A stretch of 64,000 nt of DNA from Reyranella massiliensis 521. GTDB taxonomy: Bacteria; Pseudomonadota; Alphaproteobacteria; Reyranellales; Reyranellaceae. This document shows positions 15,617 to 24,512 of the stretch, one piece after another. Position numbers and translations under genes: made by a program. Positions within the stretch are counted from its first letter, which is position 1, and every line of letters begins with the position of its first letter. Where the stretch lies: the NCBI RefSeq assembly GCF_000312425.1, contig NZ_HE997181.1:4344045-4408044 (forward strand). Direction: 5' to 3'. The notes beneath the pieces were generated by a model, which saw nothing but the letters and a program-made list of their open reading frames with translations, had not been told where the DNA came from and made no database searches.

Positions 15617-16582
15617 TCACTCCGGATCGATCCCGGCTGCCTTGACCAGCATCGCCCATTTTTCCTTCTCCGCCTTCATGAAAGCGCGGATCTGATCCGG
15701 CGCCATCGGCTCGGGTTCGATCGAGATCGCCCGCAGCCGCGCCGCCGTTTCCGGTTCGGCGACGATCTCCGACACATGATGGCCGATCTTGCTCACCACA
15801 TCGGTCGGCGTGCGCGCCGGCGCCACGACCACGAACCAGGCATCGAGCGCGAAGGCGCCAAGCCCGGCTTCCGCGAAGGTCGGCACATCCGGTATCAGCG
15901 GCGAGCGCTTGCCGGAAGCCACGACCAGCGCTTTCAGTTTGCCCGCCTTGAACTGCGGCAGACCGGTGCCGACATCGATGAAGGTCATATCGATCTGGCC
16001 CGAGAGCACATCGGCCATCGCCAGCGGCGCTGCCTTGTAGGGCACATGTACGAGTTCCGTCCCGCTGCGTTGAGCAAGCGTCGTCGAGATGACGCGCGCC
16101 GACGGCGTGCCGGCCCCGGAGGTTAGTGGCGGCTTGGCCGCCTTTGCCCGCGCCACGAAGTCCGCGAGGCTGGCAATGCCGGAGTCCGCCCGCACTGCCA
16201 GGGTAAACGGGATCGAGCCGCAAAAGCCCGTCGGCGCGAAGTCGGCCAGCGAATCATAGGGCACTGCCTTCATCAGATTGGGATTGCCGGCGTGTGTCGC
16301 CGCAGTCGCCATCATCAGCGTGTAGCCGTCTGCGGGAGCGCGGGCGACGAAACCACCGGCGATGGAACCACTGGCACCGGCCTTGTTGTCGACGATCACC
16401 GGCTGGCCGAGCCGTGGCGACAGTCGCTCCGCAAGGATGCGCGTGAGCGTGTCGGTCGCGCTGCCGGCCGTATAGGGCACGACGATCGTCAGTGGTTTGG
16501 CGGGCCACGCTTGGGCGCGCGCGGCAAAGCCGGCCGATGCGAGGCCGAGCCCAGCGAGAGCAGTGCGGCGAGTGAGTGACAT
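15617..16582 (-). CDS. Bug-family tripartite tricarboxylate-type substrate-binding protein
   Basis: 321 aa from the ATG at 16582; the open frame upstream of this has no family sequence. The start MSLTRRTALAGLGLASAGFA is a Tat-like or Sec signal. Family marks are WPAKPLTIVVPYTAGSATDT, VDNKAGASGSIAGGFVARA, HVPYKAAPLAMADVLSGQID and IPDVPTFAEAGLG. It is the first gene of the operon that ends with the UGSC selenoprotein, so its ligand is the best clue to that pathway's substrate, probably an organic acid. It is divergent from the gamma-glutamyltransferase-like gene with 108 bp between starts, likely holding both promoters. Confidence 0.92.
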   Translation of the reverse strand: MSLTRRTALAGLGLASAGFAARAQAWPAKPLTIVVPYTAGSATDTLTRILAERLSPRLGQPVIVDNKAGASGSIAGGFVARAPADGYTLMMATAATHAGNPNLMKAVPYDSLADFAPTGFCGSIPFTLAVRADSGIASLADFVARAKAAKPPLTSGAGTPSARVISTTLAQRSGTELVHVPYKAAPLAMADVLSGQIDMTFIDVGTGLPQFKAGKLKALVVASGKRSPLIPDVPTFAEAGLGAFALDAWFVVVAPARTPTDVVSKIGHHVSEIVAEPETAARLRAISIEPEPMAPDQIRAFMKAEKEKWAMLVKAAGIDPE

Positions 16583-16690
16583 GGCTGCATTTAAACAAGC
16601 GCGGGACAGAATGTGCAATTCGCTCTGGTGACGGCGTTCCGAAATCGGCACGATCCATCCCTTGTGCTCAAACGGGGGAGAAATAGAGGG

Positions 16691-18304
16691 ATGCTGCAAC
16701 ACGGCAAACGTCCGACAATCGCATCGCGGCACGGCATGGTTGCTGCGGCCCATCCGCTGGCCGCCGCCGCCGGAGCGCGCATCCTGTCGAACGGCGGCAA
16801 TGCCTTCGACGCGGCGGTCGCCACGGCGGCAGCGTTGAATGTCGTGGAACCCTACATGTCCGGACTGGCCGGCCGCGGCGTGGCGACCTGCTACATCGCC
16901 AAGGAGAAGCGCGTCCGCACGCTCGACTTCGTCGGACAGATCTCCAAGAACTTCCCGATCGACAAGCTCAGCGACCGCAGCCAGCTCCAACGCGGCGCCG
17001 TGGCGGTGGGTGCGCCGGGCAATCTCGCGGGCTGGTGCGAACTCAACAAGGCGCACGGCAAGAAGAAGCTGCCGGAATTGTTTGCCCCCGCGATTGCCAT
17101 CGCGCGCGATGGCTTCCAGCTCATCGAATTCAACCTCGAAGAAATCCAGGGCGTAGCCGGCGAGCTTGCGGGCTACAAGGCGCTACATCCCGAGTGGTCG
17201 CGCGTTTACACCGCCGGCACCGGCACGGTGAAGCCGGGCTTCGTCCTGAAGCAGCCCGACCTTGCCCGCACCCTGGAGGCGCTGGCCGCCGAAGGCCCCG
17301 GCCTGCTCTACGGCGGCGCGCTCGGCCAGAAGATCCTCGACCGGCTGACCGAACTCGGCGGCTGCATGGTCATGGACGACATCCTGTCGGCCAAGGCGAC
17401 GTGGCGCGATCCCGTGGCGGTCACCTATCGCGGCCGCACCGTGCATGTGCCGCCGCCACCCTGCGAGGGCTTCCAGTTCCTGCTGACCCTGCGCATCCTC
17501 GATGGCTTCGACCTCGCCAAGATGAAGCGCAACTCGACGGAGCATCTCGACACCGTGCTGCGCGCCATCCGCCTGGCCGCCGGCGTGCGCATCGCGACCG
17601 GCGTTCCGGCGCCGCAGAAGCTCGCGGAAATCCTCTCAGACAACCACGTCGAAAGCCTGCGGGCCCGCGTACGCGACGGCAAGCCGGTCATCGGGCCGAC
17701 CGAACAGTGGACGCCGACCAACGAACCCGTGTCGGCCGTCGACGAAAGCCATACGACGTCGTTCTCGGTAGCCGACAACGAAGGCAACCTGATCTGCCTG
17801 ACGCAGAGCCTCGGTAGCGTCTTCGGCTCGGGTGTCGTGGTGCCCGGCACCGGCCTCTGCCTCAACAACTTCCTCTACTGGGCGGACGTCAATCCTAAGA
17901 GCCCGAACCGCGTGAAGCCGGGCGAACAGCTGCCGATGTGCATGGCGCCTTCGATCTCGATCAAGGACGGGAACCCCGTCCTGGCCCTGGGCACGCCGGG
18001 CAGCTACGGCATCCTGCAGACCCAGGCGCAGGCGATGGTTCAATACGTCGATTTCGGCTTGCCGCTGCAGCAGGCGATCGAAGCCCCGCGCGGCCGCCTG
18101 ACCGACGGCGCCGAGGTGCTGCTGGAAGCGCGGCTTCCGTCCGACGTGCATGCCGACTTGCGCAAGCTCGGCCACAACGTCACGACCGGCCCGGACTGGA
18201 CCATGAAGGTCGGCGGCATGCAGGGCGTGGCGGTCGATCCCGAGACCGGCATGTTCACCGGCGGCTGCGACCCGCGGCGCGACGGCTACTGCGTACCAGC
18301 TTGA
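16691..18304 (+). CDS. Gamma-glutamyltransferase family protein (Ntn hydrolase)
   Basis: 537 aa from the ATG at 16691; AGAGGG and GGGGGAG precede it. The start TIASRHGMVAAAHPLAAAAGARIL and GGNAFDAAVATAAALNVVEPYMSG match gamma-glutamyltranspeptidases. The self-processing site is ESHTTSFSVAD with the nucleophilic Thr at about residue 355, and the small-subunit GSYGILQTQAQAMVQYVDF part is intact. No signal peptide is seen, so it is probably cytoplasmic, unlike Ggt of enteric bacteria. It would cleave gamma-glutamyl amides or act as an acylase. The neighbouring peptide-binding protein genes suggest a peptide-derived substrate. Confidence 0.9.
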   Translation: MLQHGKRPTIASRHGMVAAAHPLAAAAGARILSNGGNAFDAAVATAAALNVVEPYMSGLAGRGVATCYIAKEKRVRTLDFVGQISKNFPIDKLSDRSQLQRGAVAVGAPGNLAGWCELNKAHGKKKLPELFAPAIAIARDGFQLIEFNLEEIQGVAGELAGYKALHPEWSRVYTAGTGTVKPGFVLKQPDLARTLEALAAEGPGLLYGGALGQKILDRLTELGGCMVMDDILSAKATWRDPVAVTYRGRTVHVPPPPCEGFQFLLTLRILDGFDLAKMKRNSTEHLDTVLRAIRLAAGVRIATGVPAPQKLAEILSDNHVESLRARVRDGKPVIGPTEQWTPTNEPVSAVDESHTTSFSVADNEGNLICLTQSLGSVFGSGVVVPGTGLCLNNFLYWADVNPKSPNRVKPGEQLPMCMAPSISIKDGNPVLALGTPGSYGILQTQAQAMVQYVDFGLPLQQAIEAPRGRLTDGAEVLLEARLPSDVHADLRKLGHNVTTGPDWTMKVGGMQGVAVDPETGMFTGGCDPRRDGYCVPA

Positions 18305-18313
18305 CGCCCGTCC

Positions 18314-19906
18314 TCAGCGCGCCGTCTTCTCCATGTTCCAGAAGACGGTCGCGGCGGGCGTCGCGAGGATGCCGTGGACCTTGGTGCTGTAGGCGCCAAT
18401 GTTGAACCACTCACCCAGCGGGAAATACATTCCCGCCCTCACGGCGAGCGTCTGGATTTCAGCGGCGATCTCCTTGCGCTTGGCCGGATCCTGCTCGCGC
18501 GCAAAGCGGTCGCGAAGTTCTTCCATCATCTTGTCGCAGGGCCAGCCACCCGTGGCCTTGTCGCAAGCAGAATTCAGGAAGGCGGAAACTACGGGATCGA
18601 CCACGTCGAGGGCGCCCCAGCTCGCCGTCACCAGGTTCCAGCCGCGCTGATCGGGTGGATCGCGGCGCACGAAGCGGCTGATCTGCGTCTGCCAATCCAT
18701 CGACTGCATGTCGACCTTGAACCCAGCCCGTTCGAGCTGGGCCTTCGCAACGGGTGCCAACCGGGCGATGGCAGGAACGTCGGTGGCATGCAGCAGTACG
18801 ATGGGCTCGCCCTTGTAGCCGGCCTCGGCCAGGAGTTCTCGGGCCTTGGCGACGTTGCCTTCGAGGCGTCCTTCCATCCCGACGTCGCTCGCGAGCGGCG
18901 TGCCGCAGACGAAGTAGGACTTACAGAGCCGATAGAAGCGCGGATCGCCCATGGCAGCGACGACAAAGTCGGGCTGGTTCACGAGGTAGCCCAACGCCTC
19001 GCGCACCTTGGGATTGTCGAAGGGTGGATGCAGCCAGTTCGGCCTCAAGCTGAACTGATTGGGAAAGGTGCTGCGCACGATGGCCAGCGACTTGTCGCCC
19101 TCGACCAACGGCAGAAGGTCGACCGAAATCAACTCGACGGCATCGATCTCGCCGGCCTGCAGGGCGCTCACGGCCGTCTGCGGATCGGGAATCGCCACCC
19201 ACTCGACCCGATCCAGCTTGGCGACCTTGCCGCCCGCGAAGTTGCTGGGCGGTTCCGGCCGTGGCTTGTAGGCTTCGTTCCTGACGTAGACGGTCTTCTC
19301 GCCGGGCTTCCACTCGTTGGCCTTGAATTTGAAGGGTCCGGAGCCCACCGCTTCGGTGATCTGCTGGTTGCCGGGCGTCTTGGCCAGTCGCTCGGGCATC
19401 ATGAAAGGCACGACGCCGCCGGGCTTGGCCAGCGACTCCAGGACGAAGGCATAAGGGCCCGACAGCGTCAGCCGGATGGTGCGAGAATCGACGGCGACCA
19501 GTTCCTTGAGATTGGCCAGAAGCTTCTGGCCCATCGTGTCGCGCGGCATCCAGCGCTGTAGCGACGCCACGCAATCGACCGCCGTCACCGGCGTGCCATC
19601 GTGCCAGGCGAGGCCCTCGCGCAGCGTGAAGGTATATTCCAGGCCGTCCGGGCTGACCGTGTGGCGTTCGACCATCTGCGGCTGGGGCTTCAGATCGGCG
19701 TCGACGCTAAACAGCGTGTCATAGACGAGATAGCCATGCGTACGGCTGATCTGGATCGACGACCAGACCGGATCGACGATCTTGAGATCCGAAGACATGA
19801 CAATCCGAAGTGTGCTTTCGGCCCGCCCATCGCCCGGCAATGCTGCAGCGCCCAAGGCGATGGCGCTCAGCCCCGCCTTCACCCACTTGGTCGAACGCTG
19901 GATCAC
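18314..19906 (-). CDS. Peptide/nickel-type ABC transporter substrate-binding protein (family 5)
   Basis: 530 aa from GTG 19906, chosen because GGGGAGG precedes it with 7-base spacing; an in-frame ATG upstream has no such site. A signal peptide (KAGLSAIALGAAALPGDGRA) leads to a large family 5 binding protein: TLRIVMSSDLKIVDPVWSS, EYTFTLREGLAWHDGTPVTA and GSGPFKFKANEWKPGEKTVY. Ligands of this family include peptides, nickel complexes and oligosaccharides. It is divergent from a second family 5 gene at 20051 and converges on the gamma-glutamyltransferase gene. It has no permease of its own here and may share the one downstream of 21752. Confidence 0.9.
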   Translation of the reverse strand: MIQRSTKWVKAGLSAIALGAAALPGDGRAESTLRIVMSSDLKIVDPVWSSIQISRTHGYLVYDTLFSVDADLKPQPQMVERHTVSPDGLEYTFTLREGLAWHDGTPVTAVDCVASLQRWMPRDTMGQKLLANLKELVAVDSRTIRLTLSGPYAFVLESLAKPGGVVPFMMPERLAKTPGNQQITEAVGSGPFKFKANEWKPGEKTVYVRNEAYKPRPEPPSNFAGGKVAKLDRVEWVAIPDPQTAVSALQAGEIDAVELISVDLLPLVEGDKSLAIVRSTFPNQFSLRPNWLHPPFDNPKVREALGYLVNQPDFVVAAMGDPRFYRLCKSYFVCGTPLASDVGMEGRLEGNVAKARELLAEAGYKGEPIVLLHATDVPAIARLAPVAKAQLERAGFKVDMQSMDWQTQISRFVRRDPPDQRGWNLVTASWGALDVVDPVVSAFLNSACDKATGGWPCDKMMEELRDRFAREQDPAKRKEIAAEIQTLAVRAGMYFPLGEWFNIGAYSTKVHGILATPAATVFWNMEKTAR

Positions 19907-20050
19907 GCCTTGGCCTCCCCTTTGCAAGCTTCCATTCTAGCATGGCTGGCCCGCGATCGGCGTCCCCAACGTGGATCGACGCGTTCGCCTCTTGCAGCAC
20001 GGGGCGTGCGGTGTTCAGATTGCCCCAATGAGAACCGAAGGGATGGAACT

Positions 20051-21646
20051 ATGAGATCTTGGAGTTGGCTGGCAGGAGCGGCGCTGGCCGTCCTCGCGTT
20101 TGGAACCGCGGAGGCGCAGGAAACGCCGCGCAAGGGTGGCGTGCTCCGGATGACGGCCCCCTACGCCGCGAGCTTTGGCAGTCTCGATCCCCATGTAACG
20201 CCGCGCGCCCAGGACGACATCGTCAACAAGGCGATCCATCGCACGCTCTACAATTGGGACACCAAGGAAGGAAAGCTGGTTCTCGAACTGGCGAAGTCGG
20301 TATCGGTGTCGGCCGATGGCCTCACCTACACTTACAAGCTGCGCGACGACGCCTTCTTCCATAACGGCCGCAAGATGACGGCCGACGATATCATCTGGTC
20401 GTTCACGCGCATCATGGACGGCAGCAAGGGCTATCCGGCCGCACGCTACGTCCGCGTGATCAAGGGCGCCGTCGACGTCGAAAAGGGCCAGGCCAAGGAA
20501 ATCTCCGGCCTGAAGAAGATCGACGACTTCACCCTCGAAATGACGATCACCGATCGCGTCGATCCCGGTTACTATTTCTTCGCCGGTTCAACGGCCATCC
20601 TGCCCAAGGAAGAGGTTGAGAAGGGCAATTTTGCCTCCAATCCAGTCGGCCTCGGCCCCTTCAAGTTCAAGGAACACATTCCCGGCTCGCGCGTCAGCAC
20701 CGAGCGCTTCGATAAGTTCTACAAGGCCGGCAAGCCCTACCTCGACCGGGTCGACGTCATGATCATGGCCGAAGCCGCCGCGCGCGACGTCGCCTTCCGC
20801 AACAAGGAGATCGATACGTCGATCCTGGGGCCTGCGCAGTACGTCGCCTATCGCGCCGATCCGCAGCTCTCCAAGGGCATCCTCGAAGTGGCGGAGATGT
20901 TCACGCGCTCGATGCACATCAACCTGTCTTCGATCAAGCCGTTCCAGGACAAGCGCGTGCGTCAGGCGATCAACTACGCGATCGACTCCAACCTGATCAT
21001 CTCGCGCCTGGTCAAGGACAAGGCCTATCGCGCGACGAGCTGGCTGCCGCCCTCGGCTGGCGCCTTCGACAAGACGATGAAGGCCTATCCGTTCGACCCC
21101 GAGAAGGCCAAGAAGCTGCTGGCCGAAGCGGGTTATCCCAACGGCTTCGAGTTCGAGTGGACGACCAGCCAGAACGAAAGCTGGGGTCTGCCGATCGTCG
21201 AAGCGGTGATCCCGATGCTGGCCAAGGTCGGCATCAAGGCCAAGCCCAAGCTGGTCGAGGTCACGGTATTGACCGAGCTGCTCATGAAGGGCGAGCACCA
21301 GTCGCTGATCGCGTCGAGCCTTACCGGCCCCGACTCGCTGGCGACGCTGCGCTGCTACTACTCCAAGACGCCGCGCACGGCTTGCAACTACACCGGCTTC
21401 AACAATCCGGCGTTCGACAAGCTGCTCGACGATGCCGCTCAGGAAGGCGACATGGCCAAGCGCGAGGAACTGCTGAAGAAGGCCAACAACCTGCTCTACG
21501 AAGAAGCGCCGGTTTGGTTCTTCAACTACAACAAGGCCGTGCTGGCCTATCAGCCGTGGGTGCATGGCCTGCAGGCCAACCCGACCGAGATCACGCATCA
21601 GTATCCTGAAGACATCTGGGTCGATGCCAAGTCGCCCGCCAAGTAG
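20051..21646 (+). CDS. Dpp/Opp-type ABC transporter substrate-binding protein (family 5)
   Basis: 531 aa. The ATG at 20051 opens a signal peptide (MRSWSWLAGAALAVLAFG, cleavage near AEAQ). Family 5 marks: RKGGVLRMTAPYAASFGSLD, YTYKLRDDAFFHNGRKMTADDIIWSF, VGLGPFKFKEHIPGSR and KRVRQAINYAID. It is the periplasmic receptor of the operon continuing with two permeases and two ATPases at 21752-25482. A long imperfect hairpin after its stop (21661-21725) may cut transcription and give more receptor than membrane subunits. The ligand is probably a peptide or similar, unproven. Confidence 0.93.
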   Translation: MRSWSWLAGAALAVLAFGTAEAQETPRKGGVLRMTAPYAASFGSLDPHVTPRAQDDIVNKAIHRTLYNWDTKEGKLVLELAKSVSVSADGLTYTYKLRDDAFFHNGRKMTADDIIWSFTRIMDGSKGYPAARYVRVIKGAVDVEKGQAKEISGLKKIDDFTLEMTITDRVDPGYYFFAGSTAILPKEEVEKGNFASNPVGLGPFKFKEHIPGSRVSTERFDKFYKAGKPYLDRVDVMIMAEAAARDVAFRNKEIDTSILGPAQYVAYRADPQLSKGILEVAEMFTRSMHINLSSIKPFQDKRVRQAINYAIDSNLIISRLVKDKAYRATSWLPPSAGAFDKTMKAYPFDPEKAKKLLAEAGYPNGFEFEWTTSQNESWGLPIVEAVIPMLAKVGIKAKPKLVEVTVLTELLMKGEHQSLIASSLTGPDSLATLRCYYSKTPRTACNYTGFNNPAFDKLLDDAAQEGDMAKREELLKKANNLLYEEAPVWFFNYNKAVLAYQPWVHGLQANPTEITHQYPEDIWVDAKSPAK

Positions 21647-21660
21647 CGACATGAGTTAGC

Positions 21661-21725
21661 AAAGGCCCCTCCCGCCGCTCGTGATGACAGCATCGATGTC
21701 ACTACGAGCCTTGGGGAGGGACCTT
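21661..21725 (+). terminator. Intercistronic hairpin (attenuator-like) after the binding-protein gene
   Basis: AAAGG-CCCTCCC...GCTCGT..TGACA pairs with TGTCA..ACGAGC...GGGAGGG-CCTTT across a 7-base loop, giving about 25 pairs with few mismatches. Reading into a short T-rich stretch (TTTATTCTCTC) it could terminate part of the transcripts or protect the upstream mRNA end. The 105-bp gap it fills is unusual for this tightly packed operon. Confidence 0.6.
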
Positions 21726-21751
21726 TATTCTCTCTATTTGAATAGTCGGTA

Positions 21752-22687
21752 ATGTTACTCGTTCTCGGCCGCCGCCTCGCCAACGTCATCCCGACGCTGC
21801 TTGCCGTCATCGCCCTCGTCTTCCTGCTGTTCTCCGTCCTGCCGGGCAGCTTCATCTCCGGCATGAACGAGGACGGCCGCTCGACCATCGACCCAGCCGT
21901 GATGGAACGCATGCGCAAGGAGATGGGTCTCGACGATCCTCTGCTCGAGCGTTTCGGCAAATACGTTGCCGCTACCGTCACGGGCGATCTCGGCACGTCT
22001 TTCCGCACACGCGAACCCGTGACCAAGATGCTGAGCAATCGCATCTGGCCGTCGCTGAAGCTGGTTCTGGCCGCCATGACCTTCGCCATCGCGGTCGGCG
22101 TCACGCTGGGGTTCCTGGCCGCCCTCCGGCCCGGAAGCTGGATCGACACGGCCTCGATGGTCGGAGCCATTTCGGGCCTGTCGCTGTCGCAGTTCTGGTT
22201 CGGCTTGATGCTGATGTATCTGTTCGCCCTGAAGCTCCAATGGCTTCCGAGCTTCGGCTACGGCGACGGCGGACTGCGCCACCTTATCCTGCCGGCGATC
22301 GCGCTGGGCGTAGGGCCGATGGCCCTGCTAGCGCGCACGACGCGCGCCGCCGTGCTCGACGTGCTGAACGCCGACTTTGTCCGGACCGCGCGCAGCAAGG
22401 GCATGAGCGAGCGCCGCGTCGTCGAATGGCACGTGCTGCGCAATGCCCTCGTCCTGGTCATCACCATCGTCGGCCTACAGTTCGGCTCGCTGATGGGCCA
22501 GGCCGTCGTCGTCGAAAAGCTGTTCGCCTGGCCGGGGGTTGGTTCGCTGATGGTCGACTCGGTGTTCCAGCGCGACATGCCGACCGTTCAAGGCTGCATC
22601 CTGATGATCGTGCTGTTCTTCCTCGCCATCAACACACTGGTCGATCTCGCCTACGTCGTGATCGATCCCCGGATTCGCTATCAATGA
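21752..22687 (+). CDS. Dpp/Opp-type ABC transporter permease, DppB-like
   Basis: 311 aa, the usual DppB length. Six membrane helices are expected. The first (LANVIPTLLAVIALVFLLFS) is followed by the large periplasmic loop with MRKEMGLDDPLLERFGKYV and GDLGTSFRTREPV, both typical. The EAA-type loop contacting the ATPases is RTARSKGMSERRVVEWHVLRNAL, and AWPGVGSLMVDSVFQRDMP follows near the end. Its TGA overlaps the ATG of the next permease gene. It would form the membrane channel with the DppC-like partner. Confidence 0.93.
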   Translation: MLLVLGRRLANVIPTLLAVIALVFLLFSVLPGSFISGMNEDGRSTIDPAVMERMRKEMGLDDPLLERFGKYVAATVTGDLGTSFRTREPVTKMLSNRIWPSLKLVLAAMTFAIAVGVTLGFLAALRPGSWIDTASMVGAISGLSLSQFWFGLMLMYLFALKLQWLPSFGYGDGGLRHLILPAIALGVGPMALLARTTRAAVLDVLNADFVRTARSKGMSERRVVEWHVLRNALVLVITIVGLQFGSLMGQAVVVEKLFAWPGVGSLMVDSVFQRDMPTVQGCILMIVLFFLAINTLVDLAYVVIDPRIRYQ

Positions 22688-23538
22688 GCACTGCCATCAA
22701 GCTGCCCCGCCTCAGGCTGAAAGGCGGAACGTCCCTCTGGATCGGTGGCGGCCTGGTCGCGACGGCCGTCATGGCCGCGGTCCTGGCGCCGTGGATTGCC
22801 CTCACCGACCCGGTGATGGACGCCAATCTGATGAACGCCGAGATCCCGCCGGGCCTCGAATATCCTTTCGGCACCGATGCGCAAGGTCGCGACATCTATT
22901 CGCGCATCGTCTACGGCGCGCGCATCTCGCTGAGCGTCGGCATCATCAGCCAAATCTGCAACAGCCTCATCGGCGTCACCCTGGGCCTCACGGCCGGGTA
23001 CTGGGGCGGCTGGTGGGACGATCTGGTGAGCGGCCTCACCAACCTGATGCTGGCGATTCCCTCGCTGGTCTTCGCGCTCGCCATCATGGCGATCCTCGGG
23101 CCGGGCCTGGTGAGTCTGGTGATCGCGCTCGGCCTCACGAGCTGGTCCTATTCCTGTCGCATCGCCCGCGCCCAGGTCCTGTCCTTGAAGAGCCAAGGCT
23201 ATGTCCAGGCGGCCCGTATTCTCGGCTACGGCGACCTGCGCATCATGTTCACGCAGGTTCTGCCCAACATCCTGGGACCGCTGATCGTGATCGCCACGCT
23301 CGGCATGGGCGGCGCCATCCTGTCTGAGGCGGCGCTGTCGTTCCTCGGCCTCGGCATCCGTCCGCCTTTTCCGAGCTGGGGCAGCATGCTCTCCGAAGCG
23401 CGCGACCAGATCACGACGGCGCCCTGGCTGTCGGTCTTCCCGGGCCTAGCGATCTTCTTCACCGTCCTCGGCCTCAACCTGCTGGGCGACGGCCTGCGCG
23501 ATATCCTCGATCCGCAGTCGACCACGAGGCGGGCATGA
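22684..23538 (+). CDS. Dpp/Opp-type ABC transporter permease, DppC-like
   Basis: 284 aa from the ATG at 22684, which overlaps the previous stop (ATGA); the open frame further upstream is a shadow. Family marks are the first helix (LWIGGGLVATAVMAAVLAPW), YPFGTDAQGRDIYSRIVYGARISL, the coupling loop QAARILGYGDLRIMFTQVLPN, and SEAALSFLGLGIRPPFPSWG. It pairs with the DppB-like subunit in the inner membrane. The downstream ATPase gene starts inside its stop region (ATGA at 23535), so four genes are translated as a coupled chain. Confidence 0.93.
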   Translation: MSTAIKLPRLRLKGGTSLWIGGGLVATAVMAAVLAPWIALTDPVMDANLMNAEIPPGLEYPFGTDAQGRDIYSRIVYGARISLSVGIISQICNSLIGVTLGLTAGYWGGWWDDLVSGLTNLMLAIPSLVFALAIMAILGPGLVSLVIALGLTSWSYSCRIARAQVLSLKSQGYVQAARILGYGDLRIMFTQVLPNILGPLIVIATLGMGGAILSEAALSFLGLGIRPPFPSWGSMLSEARDQITTAPWLSVFPGLAIFFTVLGLNLLGDGLRDILDPQSTTRRA

Positions 23539-24512
23539 CCGTCCCTCTTCTCAAGGTCGACAATCTGCGCATCGCCCTTGCCGGCGACGGCACGACCTAC
23601 AACGCCGTCGAGAACGTGTCGTTCGAGATCGGCCGCGGCGAGGCCTTCGGCCTCGTCGGCGAGTCGGGCTGCGGCAAGAGCATCTCGGCCCTGGCCGTCA
23701 TGGGCCTGTTGCGGCGCCCCTTGTCGCTGGCAGGAGGCCGCATTGTACTCGACGGCAAGGAAATCCAGGACGCCTCGGCCGCCGAGATGCGACGCCTGCG
23801 CGGCAAACGCATCGCCATGATCTTCCAGGAACCGATGACGGCGCTCAATCCGCTGTCGCCGGTCGGAAAGCAGATCGCCGAGATGTTCGTGCTGCACGAA
23901 GGCATGGGCTGGAGCGAGGCCATGGACCGTGCCGAAGATGCGCTGCGTCAGGTGCGCGTGCCCTCGCCGGAGCGACGCATCAAAGACTATCCGCACCAGC
24001 TCTCGGGCGGCATGCGCCAGCGGGTGATGATCGCCATTGCCTTGGCCTGCGGCCCTGACTTGCTGGTCGCCGACGAACCGACCACGGCGCTCGATGTCAC
24101 GGTGCAGGCCGAGATCATCGACCTGATGGCCGAGCTTTGTGCCGCCAAGGGCACGGCGATCCTGATGATCAGCCACGATCTCGGGCTGGTCGCCAACATG
24201 TGCAAGCGTGTGGCCGTGATGTACGCCGGCCGCATCGTCGAGAGCCAGGCGGCGGAGGCCATTTTCGCCACGCCGAGCCATCCCTACACGCGCGGTCTGG
24301 TCGATTCCCTGCCGCGACTCGGCGAGCGCTCCAAGCGCGGACGCCAGCGACTGCGCGAAATTTCGGGCGTGGTGCCCTCGATCGCCGCCTATCCGGCAGG
24401 CTGCCGCTTCAACCCGCGCTGCCCGTCCGTTACCGAGGTCTGCCGTGAAGTGGCGCCCGAGGCGACGCCGCTGCCGGCCGAGGGTCTTGTCAGGTGCCAT
24501 CATCATGGCTGA
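23535..24512 (+). CDS. Dpp/Opp-type ABC transporter ATP-binding protein, DppD-like
   Basis: 325 aa. Walker [12 protein letters not shown]-loop in [17 protein letters not shown], signature [12 protein letters not shown], Walker [14 protein letters not shown] and switch MISHDLG are all present. The C-terminal oligopeptide-transporter extension has the Cys pattern [14 protein letters not shown], which binds an iron-sulfur cluster or metal in some relatives. It energises import together with the DppF-like ATPase, whose gene start overlaps by 8 bp. Confidence 0.95.
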   Translation: MTVPLLKVDNLRIALAGDGTTYNAVENVSFEIGRGEAFGLVGESGCGKSISALAVMGLLRRPLSLAGGRIVLDGKEIQDASAAEMRRLRGKRIAMIFQEPMTALNPLSPVGKQIAEMFVLHEGMGWSEAMDRAEDALRQVRVPSPERRIKDYPHQLSGGMRQRVMIAIALACGPDLLVADEPTTALDVTVQAEIIDLMAELCAAKGTAILMISHDLGLVANMCKRVAVMYAGRIVESQAAEAIFATPSHPYTRGLVDSLPRLGERSKRGRQRLREISGVVPSIAAYPAGCRFNPRCPSVTEVCREVAPEATPLPAEGLVRCHHHG

